Source: Variovorax jilinensis (lineage in GTDB: Bacteria; Pseudomonadota; Gammaproteobacteria; Burkholderiales; Burkholderiaceae_C). Taken from it: a DNA stretch of 64,000 bases. The notes below the pieces were generated by a model, which had not been told where the DNA came from, did no database searches, and was given only the letters and a program-made list of their open reading frames with translations. The stretch lies in assembly GCF_030316885.1 (NCBI RefSeq), contig NZ_JASZYQ010000003.1, positions 799,687-863,686 on the forward strand, written 5' to 3'. Below, piece after piece: positions 47,965 to 56,091 of the stretch; position 1 is the stretch's first letter, and each line of letters opens with the position of its first letter. A program made the translations under genes and the position numbers.

Positions 47965-48798
47965 TCAGTACGCCAGCGTGGCGACGGCGCGCAGTTCCTC
48001 GGGCGTCGCCGTACCGAAGCCGAAGAACTCGAGGTAGGCCGGGATCATCTCGAACAGCATGTCGGTGCCGACCTGCACCGCGCACCCCTTCTCGCGCGCG
48101 GCGCGCAGCAGGGGCGTGTATTCGCTCTTCATGACCACCTCGCCGACGAAGGTCGCCGGCGCGATGCGGCTGACGTCGAAGGGCAGCGGGTCGTCTTCCT
48201 TCATGCCGAGCGGCGTGGCGTTGACCACGAGGTCGAAGCCGGCCGGATCGATGGAGCCGGTGGTCACGCGCAGCGCCGGGTAGTGCGTGCGCAGCCGGCC
48301 CGCGAGCGCCTCGGACGAGGCCGGGCTGCTGTCGAACAGCGCCATTTCGGCCACGCCGGCTGCAGCCAGCGACGCCGCGATGGCCGAGCCCACGCCGCCG
48401 TTGCCCGACACCAGCACGCGTGCGCCCTTGAGCTCGCGGCCCTTGCGCTGCACGCCGCGCACGAAGCCGGCGCCGTCGAACTGGTCACCCACCAGCGTGC
48501 CGTCGGGCCGGCGCAGGATCGCGTTGCAGGCGCCGGCGATCTTCGCGGTCGGCGTCGCCTCGTCGACAAGCGACAGCGTGGTGATCTTGTGCGGCATCGT
48601 GACCAGCGCGCCACGGATGTTGGTGAGCCTGAACAGCGAGGCCAGCACGTCGGCGTAGTCCTCGGCCTTGACGCCCATCGGCATCACGACCGCGTCGATG
48701 CCCTGCTTGTCGAACCAGGGGTTGTAGATCATCGGAGCCTTGAAGCTCTCGGTCGGGTAGCCCAGGTGGGCGATCAGGGTGGTCTTGCCGGAGATCAT
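47965..48798 (-). CDS. Shikimate dehydrogenase paralogue 1 (catabolic type)
   Basis: 277-aa AroE-family NAD(P) oxidoreductase. The catalytic Lys71 (VTMPHK) and Asp108 are kept, as is Asn92 (GACN). The Rossmann loop is SGNGGVGSA. However, the N-terminal SxS motif that holds shikimate's carboxylate is PTESFKAP here (F19 and A21 at the Ser positions), and the Thr before the catalytic Asp is Phe107. This points to a changed substrate. The start overlaps the TIM-barrel gene (ATGA). Not the biosynthetic AroE by this reading. Confidence 0.85.
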   Translation of the reverse strand: MISGKTTLIAHLGYPTESFKAPMIYNPWFDKQGIDAVVMPMGVKAEDYADVLASLFRLTNIRGALVTMPHKITTLSLVDEATPTAKIAGACNAILRRPDGTLVGDQFDGAGFVRGVQRKGRELKGARVLVSGNGGVGSAIAASLAAAGVAEMALFDSSPASSEALAGRLRTHYPALRVTTGSIDPAGFDLVVNATPLGMKEDDPLPFDVSRIAPATFVGEVVMKSEYTPLLRAAREKGCAVQVGTDMLFEMIPAYLEFFGFGTATPEELRAVATLAY

Positions 48799-49682
48799 GG
48801 GGAGATTGTCCTTGGGGAAGATGGCGGGGCGCCGGCCACGTGCGATTCGCTGATCCAGCGCGCGCTCTTCATCGCGCGCTGGCCGATCACCATCGGGTCG
48901 GAGTTGACGTAGTCGTCGTTGAATACCTCGAAGGTGTAGTGGCCCCGGTAGCCCTTGTCCTCGAGCAGCTGCACCATGTCGCGCACGTCGTGCAGGCCTT
49001 CGCCCGGGAACAGCCGCTGATGCCGCGCCAGCTCGATCATGTCGGCCTGGCGGTCGCTGTACTCGAAGAAGTAGTCGGCCAGCTGCACCAGGAAGACCTT
49101 CTCGATCGGCACCTCGGCCAGCTGCGCGAGCATCTCGGCGCCGTCGTCGCCGTGCACCGACATGTGGAAGAAGTCGAGATTGAGGCCGACGTTCTCGCGG
49201 TCGCAGCGCCGCACGATGTCCCAGGCCTGGTGCCAGCGGTTCACGTGTCGGCCCCACGAAAGCGCCTCGTAGCAGATCCGGATGCCGAGCGGCGTCGCGA
49301 GCGTGGCCAGCGTGCGCAGGTCCTCCGCGGCGCGCTCGGGATCGTCGATCGCGAGCGGCGAGGTGGTCGAGCAGCACAGCAGCAGGTCGGTCTCGACCAG
49401 CTCCATCTGGCGCAGCTGCTCGCGCGCCATCTCGAGCCGGTGCGGGCGCATCGCGTCGGGCGCACATTCGAAGTCGCGCAGCGGCTGGAAGTCGGTCACC
49501 TTGAGGCCGCTCTGCTTGACGAGCTGCGCCGCCTTGTCGACGCCGGCCGGATGGTTGATCAGGTCGCGCGCCCACAGCTCGACGCCCGAGAAGCCGGCTG
49601 CCTTCATGCACTCGAGCTTGTGGCCGAGCTCGCCACCCATGGTGACGGTGTTGAAGCCGAAGCGGTCGATTGCAATGGCCAT
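48795..49682 (-). CDS. 3-Dehydroshikimate dehydratase-like TIM barrel
   Basis: 295-aa AP-endonuclease-2-type TIM barrel. Metal ligands E139, D170, Q200 and E252 are all present. CYEALSWGRHVNRWHQAWDIV, LNLDFFHM, RLFPGEGL and FEVFNDDY match bacterial QuiC-type 3-dehydroshikimate dehydratases as I know them; these make protocatechuate. Generic sugar-phosphate isomerases share the fold but not the WGRHVN and FPGEG motifs. Overlaps the aroE paralogue 1 start, so product and substrate flow between the two is likely. Confidence 0.82.
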   Translation of the reverse strand: MAIAIDRFGFNTVTMGGELGHKLECMKAAGFSGVELWARDLINHPAGVDKAAQLVKQSGLKVTDFQPLRDFECAPDAMRPHRLEMAREQLRQMELVETDLLLCCSTTSPLAIDDPERAAEDLRTLATLATPLGIRICYEALSWGRHVNRWHQAWDIVRRCDRENVGLNLDFFHMSVHGDDGAEMLAQLAEVPIEKVFLVQLADYFFEYSDRQADMIELARHQRLFPGEGLHDVRDMVQLLEDKGYRGHYTFEVFNDDYVNSDPMVIGQRAMKSARWISESHVAGAPPSSPRTISP

Positions 49683-49714
49683 GGCGGTCCTCGGGATGGT
49701 GTGATTCGAAACGC

Positions 49715-51223
49715 TCAGGCGAGAAACTGCAACTGGGCGCGGCGCGGCACGTCGACCACGTGCGGCGCGGGGACGAGCTCGAGCAGGCTGGCGCTTCCCT
49801 CCTCGAAGCGCGGCCACTCGGGCAGGCCCGGTCCGTTGGGATCGCCGGTGGTCGCGAACCGGCACCAGTAGGCCTGCATCAGCGCGGTGAGGCGGTCGTC
49901 GTCGGCACCCCAGTCGCGCGTCAGTTCGCGCGTGGTGCCGAAGACATAGGGGTACTCGGAGCTGTGGAAGACGCCGAGCGCGCTGGCCGGATCGGCCTCG
50001 CGATAGCGCTGCGCCGGCCCGAAGGGCTGCAGGTGCGCAAAGTGGTAGACGTAGGTGGGTGCATGCGGCGCCTGTGCGCGCGCCGCCGCGAGCACGCCGC
50101 CACCGAACAGCGTGTCGCCGAACAGGGTCTTGCTCGCGGCCTCGGCCTCGACGTCGTCGGCGGCCGGATACAGCGCCTCGGCCTCGGCCGCGCGCGCCCC
50201 GAAGCGCCTCGCAAGCTGGTCGCGGAAGGCCTGCAGGCTCTTCACGCCCGGGAAGGTCGAGCCCTCGTCGCGGTTCCAGCCCGTGAGAAAGGGCACGGCC
50301 TGCTGCTCGCCGGCCGCGAAGGTGGCGGCCAGCGTGCGCACGAGGAAGCGGCCGTCGACGATCGGCATGAAGCGGGTGCTTGTCGCGAGGTAGCGCTGCA
50401 GCAGCGTCTCGGCGTCGAGCGCGCGCAGCGTGGCGATCGAATCGCCGGCCGCGAACTGCAGGCCCTGCGACTCGCCGGTGGCGAGCGGCTCGGTCGGGCT
50501 GATGCCGAAGCTCTGCGCGATCGCATGCCGGAAGAGCCCGCGGGCCTCTGGCGAGGCCATCAGCGAGACCACGCCATGCGCGCCCGCGGACTGCCCGAAC
50601 ACCGTCACCTTCGCCGGATCGCCGCCGAAGGCCGCGATGTTGCGCTGCACCCAGCCGAGCGCGGCCGCCATGTCGAACAGGCCGTAGTTGCCCGAGGCGC
50701 CGCCCTGCTCCGCACTCAGTTCCGGGTGGGCCATGAAGCCGAAGGGTCCGAGCCGGTAGTTGATCGTGACCAGCAGCACGCCCTTGCGGGCCAGGTCGCC
50801 GCGCACGAAGACCGGATTGGCGGCCGAGCCCTGCTGGAACGCGCCGCCGTGGATCCAGACCATCACGGGCAACGCGCGATCGCCCTCGCGCACCGGCGTC
50901 CAGACGTTCAGGTAGAGGCAGTCCTCCCTCATCGCCTGCACGCCGGAATACTCGGCATAGACCGAATCGGCCGCGCGTCCCGGCTGCGTGCACTGCGGCG
51001 CGAAGCGCGTCGCCTCGCGCACGCCGTCCCAGGGCACGACGGGCGCGGGCAGGCGCCAGCGCAGTGCATCGACCGGCGGCGCCGCGAACGGCACGCCCAG
51101 GTAGGCATCGACGCCGGTCCGGGCGTCGCGCAGGCCCGCCAGCAGGCCACCCTCGACACGCACCGGCGCGGGCCGAAGCGACGGCTCGGACGAATCTCCC
51201 GCTTCGAACACCGCGCGGTCCAT
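49715..51223 (-). CDS. Type-B carboxylesterase
   Basis: 502 aa, no signal peptide, so cytosolic. Oxyanion hole HGGAF (125-129), EDCLYLNVW (100-108) and nucleophile elbow G210-Q-S212-A-G214 are the carboxylesterase/para-nitrobenzyl-esterase set; a Glu/Asp and a His (FHSSEYPYVFG) complete the triad. The start overlaps the MHS transporter stop (TGATG). Position between a ShiA-like transporter and dehydroshikimate-dehydratase-like gene suggests it frees a hydroaromatic acid from an ester, for instance a chlorogenate-type ester. That substrate is inference. Confidence 0.88.
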   Translation of the reverse strand: MDRAVFEAGDSSEPSLRPAPVRVEGGLLAGLRDARTGVDAYLGVPFAAPPVDALRWRLPAPVVPWDGVREATRFAPQCTQPGRAADSVYAEYSGVQAMREDCLYLNVWTPVREGDRALPVMVWIHGGAFQQGSAANPVFVRGDLARKGVLLVTINYRLGPFGFMAHPELSAEQGGASGNYGLFDMAAALGWVQRNIAAFGGDPAKVTVFGQSAGAHGVVSLMASPEARGLFRHAIAQSFGISPTEPLATGESQGLQFAAGDSIATLRALDAETLLQRYLATSTRFMPIVDGRFLVRTLAATFAAGEQQAVPFLTGWNRDEGSTFPGVKSLQAFRDQLARRFGARAAEAEALYPAADDVEAEAASKTLFGDTLFGGGVLAAARAQAPHAPTYVYHFAHLQPFGPAQRYREADPASALGVFHSSEYPYVFGTTRELTRDWGADDDRLTALMQAYWCRFATTGDPNGPGLPEWPRFEEGSASLLELVPAPHVVDVPRRAQLQFLA

Positions 51224-52569
51224 CAGGCCCGCGCCTTCTTCTTGCCGAGCTCGTGCATCGGCACCTTGTAGGTCTCGGCCGCCGTGAAGATCGAGATCGC
51301 GGCGATCACGCAGGAGGCCGACACCAGGGCCGCCACCGGCATCCAGCCGTTCGGGCCGTCGCCCATGATCGCGGCGCTGATGGTCGGCGCGAAGCCGCCC
51401 AGCGCAAAGCCGATCTGTGTGCCGATGGCCATGCCCGAGAGCCGCACGCGGGTGTCGAACATCTCGCCGTAGAGCGAGGGCCAGATCGCGTTCGAGGCGC
51501 TGTAGACGATGCCCGAGGTCAGCAGGCCGAAGATGAAGATCATCGTGAGGTCGCCGCGGCTGATGGCCCAAAGCGTGGGCCAGATCAGCACCGCGCAGCC
51601 CAGCGCACCGAAGATGAAGACCGGCCGGCGGCCGATGCGGTCGGCCAGGATGGCCCAGAGGGGAATCGCGGCCAGCGCCACCAGATTGCTGCAGACCAGC
51701 AGCGTGAGCATGGTGGCGCGCGGGATGTGCACCGTGTTGACCGCGTACGACAGCACGAACAGGCCGAAGATGGTGCTCACCACCGACACCAGGGCGCCGA
51801 AGATCACGCGCAGCACGGCCGGCGTGTGGTCTCGGAACAGGATCGCTGCCGGCAGCTTGACGGTCTCGTGCGCATCGGCTTCCTCCTTGAAGGCCGGCGT
51901 CTCGGGCAGCGTGCGCCGCACCCAGAAGCCGACCGCGACCACGACCGCGCTCAGGAAGAAGGGAATGCGCCAGCCCCACGACAGCAGCTGGTCTTCCGGC
52001 AGGGCCGAGATCGGCAGGAACACCAGGGTCGCGAGGATGAAGCCCATCTGCGTGCCGCTCAGCGTGAAGCTGGTGAAGAACGCGCGCCGGTGCGCCGGGG
52101 CGTGCTCGAGCGTCATCGAGTTGGCGCCCGCCTGTTCGCCGGCGGCCGACAGGCCCTGAAGCAGGCGCAGGATCACGAGCATGATCGGCGCCGCCATGCC
52201 GACCTGGTTGTAGGTCGGGAGGAGGCCGATCAGGAACGTCGAGACGCCCATCAGCAACAGCGTGAAGGTCAGCACCTTCTTGCGGCCGAACTTGTCGCCC
52301 ACATGGCCCATGAAGAAGGCGCCGATCGGGCGCGTGATGTAGCCCACGCCGAAGGTCGCGAAGGCGGCGACGGTGGCGAGCTTGGGGTCGATCGAGGGGA
52401 AGAAGATCTTGCCGAAGACCAATGCGGCCGCGGTGCCGTAGATGAAGAAGTCGTAGTACTCGACCGCGCTCCCGATCCAGCTCGCGAACGCGGCTTTCTT
52501 CGGCGTCTTGCCGGCGTCGGATTCGGGTTGCGACGCTCGCGCATGCGCCTCGTCGATCGTGATGGCCAT
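51223..52569 (-). CDS. MHS-family MFS transporter (ShiA/ProP-like)
   Basis: 448 aa, 12 membrane segments. ASWIGSAVEYYDFFIYGTAAALVFGKIFFP, GYITRPIGAFFMGHVGDKFGRKKVLTFTLLLMG and WGWRIPFFLSA define the metabolite:proton symporter family that takes up shikimate, proline betaine, alpha-ketoglutarate or aromatics. In this operon a hydroaromatic acid or its ester is the likely substrate. It is 41 bp downstream of aroE paralogue 2. Confidence 0.92.
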   Translation of the reverse strand: MAITIDEAHARASQPESDAGKTPKKAAFASWIGSAVEYYDFFIYGTAAALVFGKIFFPSIDPKLATVAAFATFGVGYITRPIGAFFMGHVGDKFGRKKVLTFTLLLMGVSTFLIGLLPTYNQVGMAAPIMLVILRLLQGLSAAGEQAGANSMTLEHAPAHRRAFFTSFTLSGTQMGFILATLVFLPISALPEDQLLSWGWRIPFFLSAVVVAVGFWVRRTLPETPAFKEEADAHETVKLPAAILFRDHTPAVLRVIFGALVSVVSTIFGLFVLSYAVNTVHIPRATMLTLLVCSNLVALAAIPLWAILADRIGRRPVFIFGALGCAVLIWPTLWAISRGDLTMIFIFGLLTSGIVYSASNAIWPSLYGEMFDTRVRLSGMAIGTQIGFALGGFAPTISAAIMGDGPNGWMPVAALVSASCVIAAISIFTAAETYKVPMHELGKKKARA

Positions 52570-52610
52570 GATGAAGGATCTCCTGGAATGCCTGAGGGGA
52601 AGCGGGCCGT

Positions 52611-53534
52611 TCAGGCCACGCTCGGTGAGTGGTAGCGCAGTGGTCGGCGGATCTCGTCGGCCATCGCCTGCGGGTAGATCAGCTCGCGCAGAAAGTCGGA
52701 GTCGCGACGCAGCGCGGCGGCGGCCTCGCGGTGGCCGAAGAAGTCGAAGTAGTGCGGCATCTGCTGCACCAGCATCTCGAAGCCGGCCTGCGCATTGAGG
52801 CCGCGTTCGCGCGCGGCGCGCACCAGCGGCGTCGGCTGGTTGCGCAGCAGGATGTCGAACAGCGCGGCATGCGGCTCCATGCGCGCGACGTCCACCGGCA
52901 GCGCGTCCTCGGGCTTGAGGCCCAGCGAGGTGGCGTTGACCACCAGGTCGTAGCCGGCCGGATCGCTGCTGTCGACCGCCACCGAAGTCGCATCGAAGAA
53001 GGAGTCGATCTGCGCCGCGACGCCCGCCGCCTTGCCGGCCGCGATGTCGTGGAAGGCGATGTGCTCGGCACCGTTGACCGTGCCGCCTTCGGCCAGCGCG
53101 ACGCCGATCGCCGCGGCGCTGACGCCGGCGCCGAGGATCAGCACGCGCTTGCCGCGGAACGGGATGTTGTAGTGGTCGAGCGCGCCGAGCAGGCCCTCGC
53201 CGTCGAACAGGTCGCCCTCGAGCTCGCCGTTGGCGATGCGCCGCACCACGTTGACCGAGCCGGCCACGCGACCGAACAGCCCGCAGCCGTCGAGCAGGTC
53301 GACCAGAAGCGGCTTGTGCGGCGGCGCGATCGCCATGCCGCGCACGTTCTTCGCGAGGAAGGCGGCCTTCACGAACACCGCGAGGTCACGCCTGGCCACC
53401 TGCACCGGCACCATCACGGCGTCGATGCCCGTGCGCTCGAAGACGGCATTGAACATGCGCGGCAGGCGCACGTTCGTGACCGGGTCTCCGGGAAGCAGGT
53501 AGACGGAGGTGCTGCCGACGATGGAGGGGAACAT
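52611..53534 (-). CDS. Shikimate dehydrogenase paralogue 2 (divergent)
   Basis: 307-aa AroE-family protein, first gene of the operon. Catalytic Lys74 (APPHK), Asn95 (GSVN) and Asp111 are conserved; Rossmann loop LGAGVSAAAIG. The carboxylate-binding serines are replaced (PVTNVRLP: V22, L24), and Phe110 replaces the Thr before the Asp, as in paralogue 1. The C-terminus is ~25 residues longer than usual. The two paralogues are clearly different from each other, so they may act at successive steps or on different isomers. Divergent from an IclR regulator. Confidence 0.84.
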   Translation of the reverse strand: MFPSIVGSTSVYLLPGDPVTNVRLPRMFNAVFERTGIDAVMVPVQVARRDLAVFVKAAFLAKNVRGMAIAPPHKPLLVDLLDGCGLFGRVAGSVNVVRRIANGELEGDLFDGEGLLGALDHYNIPFRGKRVLILGAGVSAAAIGVALAEGGTVNGAEHIAFHDIAAGKAAGVAAQIDSFFDATSVAVDSSDPAGYDLVVNATSLGLKPEDALPVDVARMEPHAALFDILLRNQPTPLVRAARERGLNAQAGFEMLVQQMPHYFDFFGHREAAAALRRDSDFLRELIYPQAMADEIRRPLRYHSPSVA

Positions 53535-53641
53535 GGGTGGTGTCTCGCTTCAAAAGATTCGACTATCGCGCGAATCCGCTGGAGCGGCGCTAATGTAGGG
53601 CGGGGCCTGCGCTGCGGGCTCGGCGGCCGCGTTCTCGCAGA

Positions 53642-53673
53642 TCGATCATCGATCAGCTCTGATCGATAATCGA
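53642..53673. promoter_or_regulatory. Large palindrome, probable IclR operator
   Basis: TCGATCATCGATCA (53642-53655) and TGATCGATAATCGA (53660-53673) are 14-bp arms with one mismatch and a 4-bp centre. It lies between the operon start (53534) and the IclR start (53704). A second dyad, GATTCG-N9-CGAATC, is at 53556-53576. Confidence 0.65.
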
Positions 53674-53703
53674 ACGCTCTCAGGGTTTCTCCCAGGGCAC
53701 GCA

Positions 53704-54507
53704 ATGACCACTTCCAATGCCTCCGAACTTCCCCGCAGCGACGTTCCGCCCGGCCTCGACAAGCGCGACTGGATCGCCGGCCTCGAGCGCGGCGTGGCCG
53801 TGATCGAGGCCTTCGACGACGCCCATCCGCGCCTGACCGCGAGCGAGGCCGGCCAGCGCACCGGCATGACACGCACCGCAGCGCGCCGCTACCTGCTCAC
53901 CCTGCAGCACATGGGCTACGTGGCCGGCGACGGCAAGCTGTTCTGGCTCACGCCGCGCGTGCTGCGGCTCGGCCGCTCGTACCTCGAATCGGCGCGGCTG
54001 CCGCGCATCGTTCAGCCCTTCCTGCAGCGAGTGGCGGCCGGCACGCACGAGATCGCCTACCTGAGCGTGATGGATGGGGACGAGGTGGTGTACATCGCGC
54101 GCAACGGCCCGAACCGCAGCATGAGCACCGGTTACGTGCTGGGCGCCCGGGTGCCCGCGCAGGTCACGGCCTCCGGCATGCTGATGCTCGCGCTGCGCAG
54201 CGACGCCGATCGCGCGGCCTGGCTCGCAGACCGGGAGCTCGCGGTGTTCACGCCCCACACGATCGCGAGCAAGGACCGCATGCGCATCGAACTCGACCGC
54301 ATCCGCGCCCAGGGCTGGGCGCTGTCGGAGCAGCAGCTGGACCTCAATTCGCGCGGCATCGCGGTGCCGCTGCGCGACCGGCACGGGGAGCTGGTCGGCG
54401 CGCTCAACATCACGATGCCGATGGGCCAGGAAAGCAGCAAGGACGCGATCGCACGCGTCCTTCCCGTGCTGCGCGAGACCGCGCAGGCCATGCGCAATCT
54501 GCTCTGA
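53704..54507 (+). CDS. IclR-family regulator 1 (PcaR/PobR-like)
   Basis: 267 aa. The N-terminal winged helix (DWIAGLERGVAVIEAFDDAHPRLTASEAGQRTGMTRTAARRYLLTLQHMGYV) and following RVLRLGRSYLESARLPRIVQPFLQRV match the PcaR/PcaU/PobR branch that controls protocatechuate and hydroxybenzoate genes. The C-terminal effector domain follows. Divergent from the aroE2-MHS-esterase-dehydratase operon; the big palindrome lies between. Likely activator or repressor responding to a pathway compound. Confidence 0.92.
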   Translation: MTTSNASELPRSDVPPGLDKRDWIAGLERGVAVIEAFDDAHPRLTASEAGQRTGMTRTAARRYLLTLQHMGYVAGDGKLFWLTPRVLRLGRSYLESARLPRIVQPFLQRVAAGTHEIAYLSVMDGDEVVYIARNGPNRSMSTGYVLGARVPAQVTASGMLMLALRSDADRAAWLADRELAVFTPHTIASKDRMRIELDRIRAQGWALSEQQLDLNSRGIAVPLRDRHGELVGALNITMPMGQESSKDAIARVLPVLRETAQAMRNLL

Positions 54508-54528
54508 AGCGCGCGGTCGCGGACCCGA

Positions 54529-55932
54529 TCAGGCGCGCGCGAGCCTGGCGTCCGCCAGCGTCTGCGCCCGCATGCGCTCGTACTCGGGCTTGGGCACCGG
54601 CACCGCGTTCGGGTCGCCGAGATCGTTCATGTGGACCCGGTAGGTTTCCCGAGCGCTCAGCACCGCGAGCGCCGAGATGATCGTGATGCCGAAGGTCAGC
54701 GTGCCGATGATCAGCGGGATGTTGGAGGCGCCGGGAGGTGCCACCGCCACGAACAGCGCCGGCAGCAGCGCGGTGATGGCGGTGCCGATGTTCTGCGAGA
54801 TCGCCATCGCCGAGCAGCGCGTGCGGGTCGGGAACAGCTCGGGATAGAAGCTCGGGAACACGGCGTTGTAGCCCTGGTAGACGATGCCCCACATCAGCAG
54901 CGACATGCCGATCGCGAGCGGCACGTTGTGGATGCTGATCGCATACAGGTAGCCGAAGGACAGCAGGCCCGCGCCCAGCGCGCCGATCACGATCGGCGGC
55001 TTGCGCCCGACCTTGTCCGACAGGTTGCCGACGAAGGGAATCACGATCACGGCCAGGATGTTGCCGAGCACGGGAATCCAGAGGTAGATGTCCTTCTGGA
55101 AGCCGATGCCGTAGGCCGGCTGCACCGCGTAGGCGGCACCGAAGACGGTCGCCACCACCGGGATCACGTTCATGAGCGCCGCGCAGACCACGCGGATCAT
55201 GTCGCGCCAGCTGTTGGTGAAGGCCTGGATGATCGGCGCCTTCGGCACGCCCTGCTGCTTGTCGACCTCGGCGAAGGCCGGCGTCTCGTCGACCTCGCGG
55301 CGGATGATGTAGCCGGCCACGATCACGATGAAGCTCAGCAGGAACGGGATGCGCCAGCCCCACGAGAGGAAGGCGTCCTCGGGCATGTAGTGCGCGAGCG
55401 GCAGGAACACCGCAGCGGCCAGGATCTGGCCGGCCTGCACGCCCTGCAGGCTGAAGCTCGCGAAGAAGCCGCGGCGTCCGAAGGGCGCGTGCTCGAGGAT
55501 CATCGAGCTAGCGCCGGCAATCTCGCCGGCCACCGCGAAGCCCTGCACCAGGCGCAGCAGCACCAGCAGCGCCGGTGCCCAGAGGCCGACCTGCGCGTAG
55601 GTCGGCAGCAGGCCGACCGCGATGGTCGAGAAACCCATCAGGAACATGCACATCAGCAGCACGTTCTTGCGTCCGCGGGTGTCGCCCCAGTGGCCGAGCA
55701 CGAAGGCGCCGATCGGACGTGCCACGTAGCCCACGCCGTAGGTCGCTAGCGAGGCGATGATCGCGATGCGCGGGTTGGTCGAGGGAAAGAAGATCTGAGG
55801 AAAGATCAACGACGCCGCGGTGGCGTAGATGAAGAAGTCGTAGTACTCCAGCGCCGAGCCGATCCAGCCGCTGGCAGCGGCCTTTCGGGATTGGTGCTTG
55901 CCTTTGGGCTCGTGCGCCGTCGGGTTGCTCAT
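54529..55932 (-). CDS. Second MHS-family MFS transporter
   Basis: 467 aa, ~12 membrane segments; start preceded by AGGAG. ASGWIGSALEYYDFFIYATAASLIFPQIFFPSTNP and GYVARPIGAFVLGHWGDTRGRKNVLLMCMFLMGF are MHS motifs. It is related to the transporter at 51.2-52.6 kb but clearly different. Single gene between two IclR genes: it converges on regulator 1 (21-bp gap) and is divergent from regulator 2, so regulator 2 probably controls it. Confidence 0.92.
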   Translation of the reverse strand: MSNPTAHEPKGKHQSRKAAASGWIGSALEYYDFFIYATAASLIFPQIFFPSTNPRIAIIASLATYGVGYVARPIGAFVLGHWGDTRGRKNVLLMCMFLMGFSTIAVGLLPTYAQVGLWAPALLVLLRLVQGFAVAGEIAGASSMILEHAPFGRRGFFASFSLQGVQAGQILAAAVFLPLAHYMPEDAFLSWGWRIPFLLSFIVIVAGYIIRREVDETPAFAEVDKQQGVPKAPIIQAFTNSWRDMIRVVCAALMNVIPVVATVFGAAYAVQPAYGIGFQKDIYLWIPVLGNILAVIVIPFVGNLSDKVGRKPPIVIGALGAGLLSFGYLYAISIHNVPLAIGMSLLMWGIVYQGYNAVFPSFYPELFPTRTRCSAMAISQNIGTAITALLPALFVAVAPPGASNIPLIIGTLTFGITIISALAVLSARETYRVHMNDLGDPNAVPVPKPEYERMRAQTLADARLARA

Positions 55933-56040
55933 GGTGTGTCTCCTGGGGTTCGGGTGGATGCGGCCGGTACCTGTGCCGAGGACGCGACTGTGAAACAGCT
56001 CAGGGTTCACCACAACGCCCGCTCGGCCCTTTGCGAGCGA

Positions 56041-56060
56041 TGATCGACCGCGTCCGATCA
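56041..56060. promoter_or_regulatory. Dyad upstream of IclR regulator 2
   Basis: TGATCG (56041-56046) and CGATCA (56055-56060), perfect 6-bp arms with an 8-bp spacer. The same TGATCG/CGATCA half-sites make up the palindrome at 53.65 kb. It lies in the 159-bp gap between the divergent MHS and IclR genes. Confidence 0.5.
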
Positions 56061-56091
56061 CCATACGCACGAAAATCGGGTTTCCCCCTGC

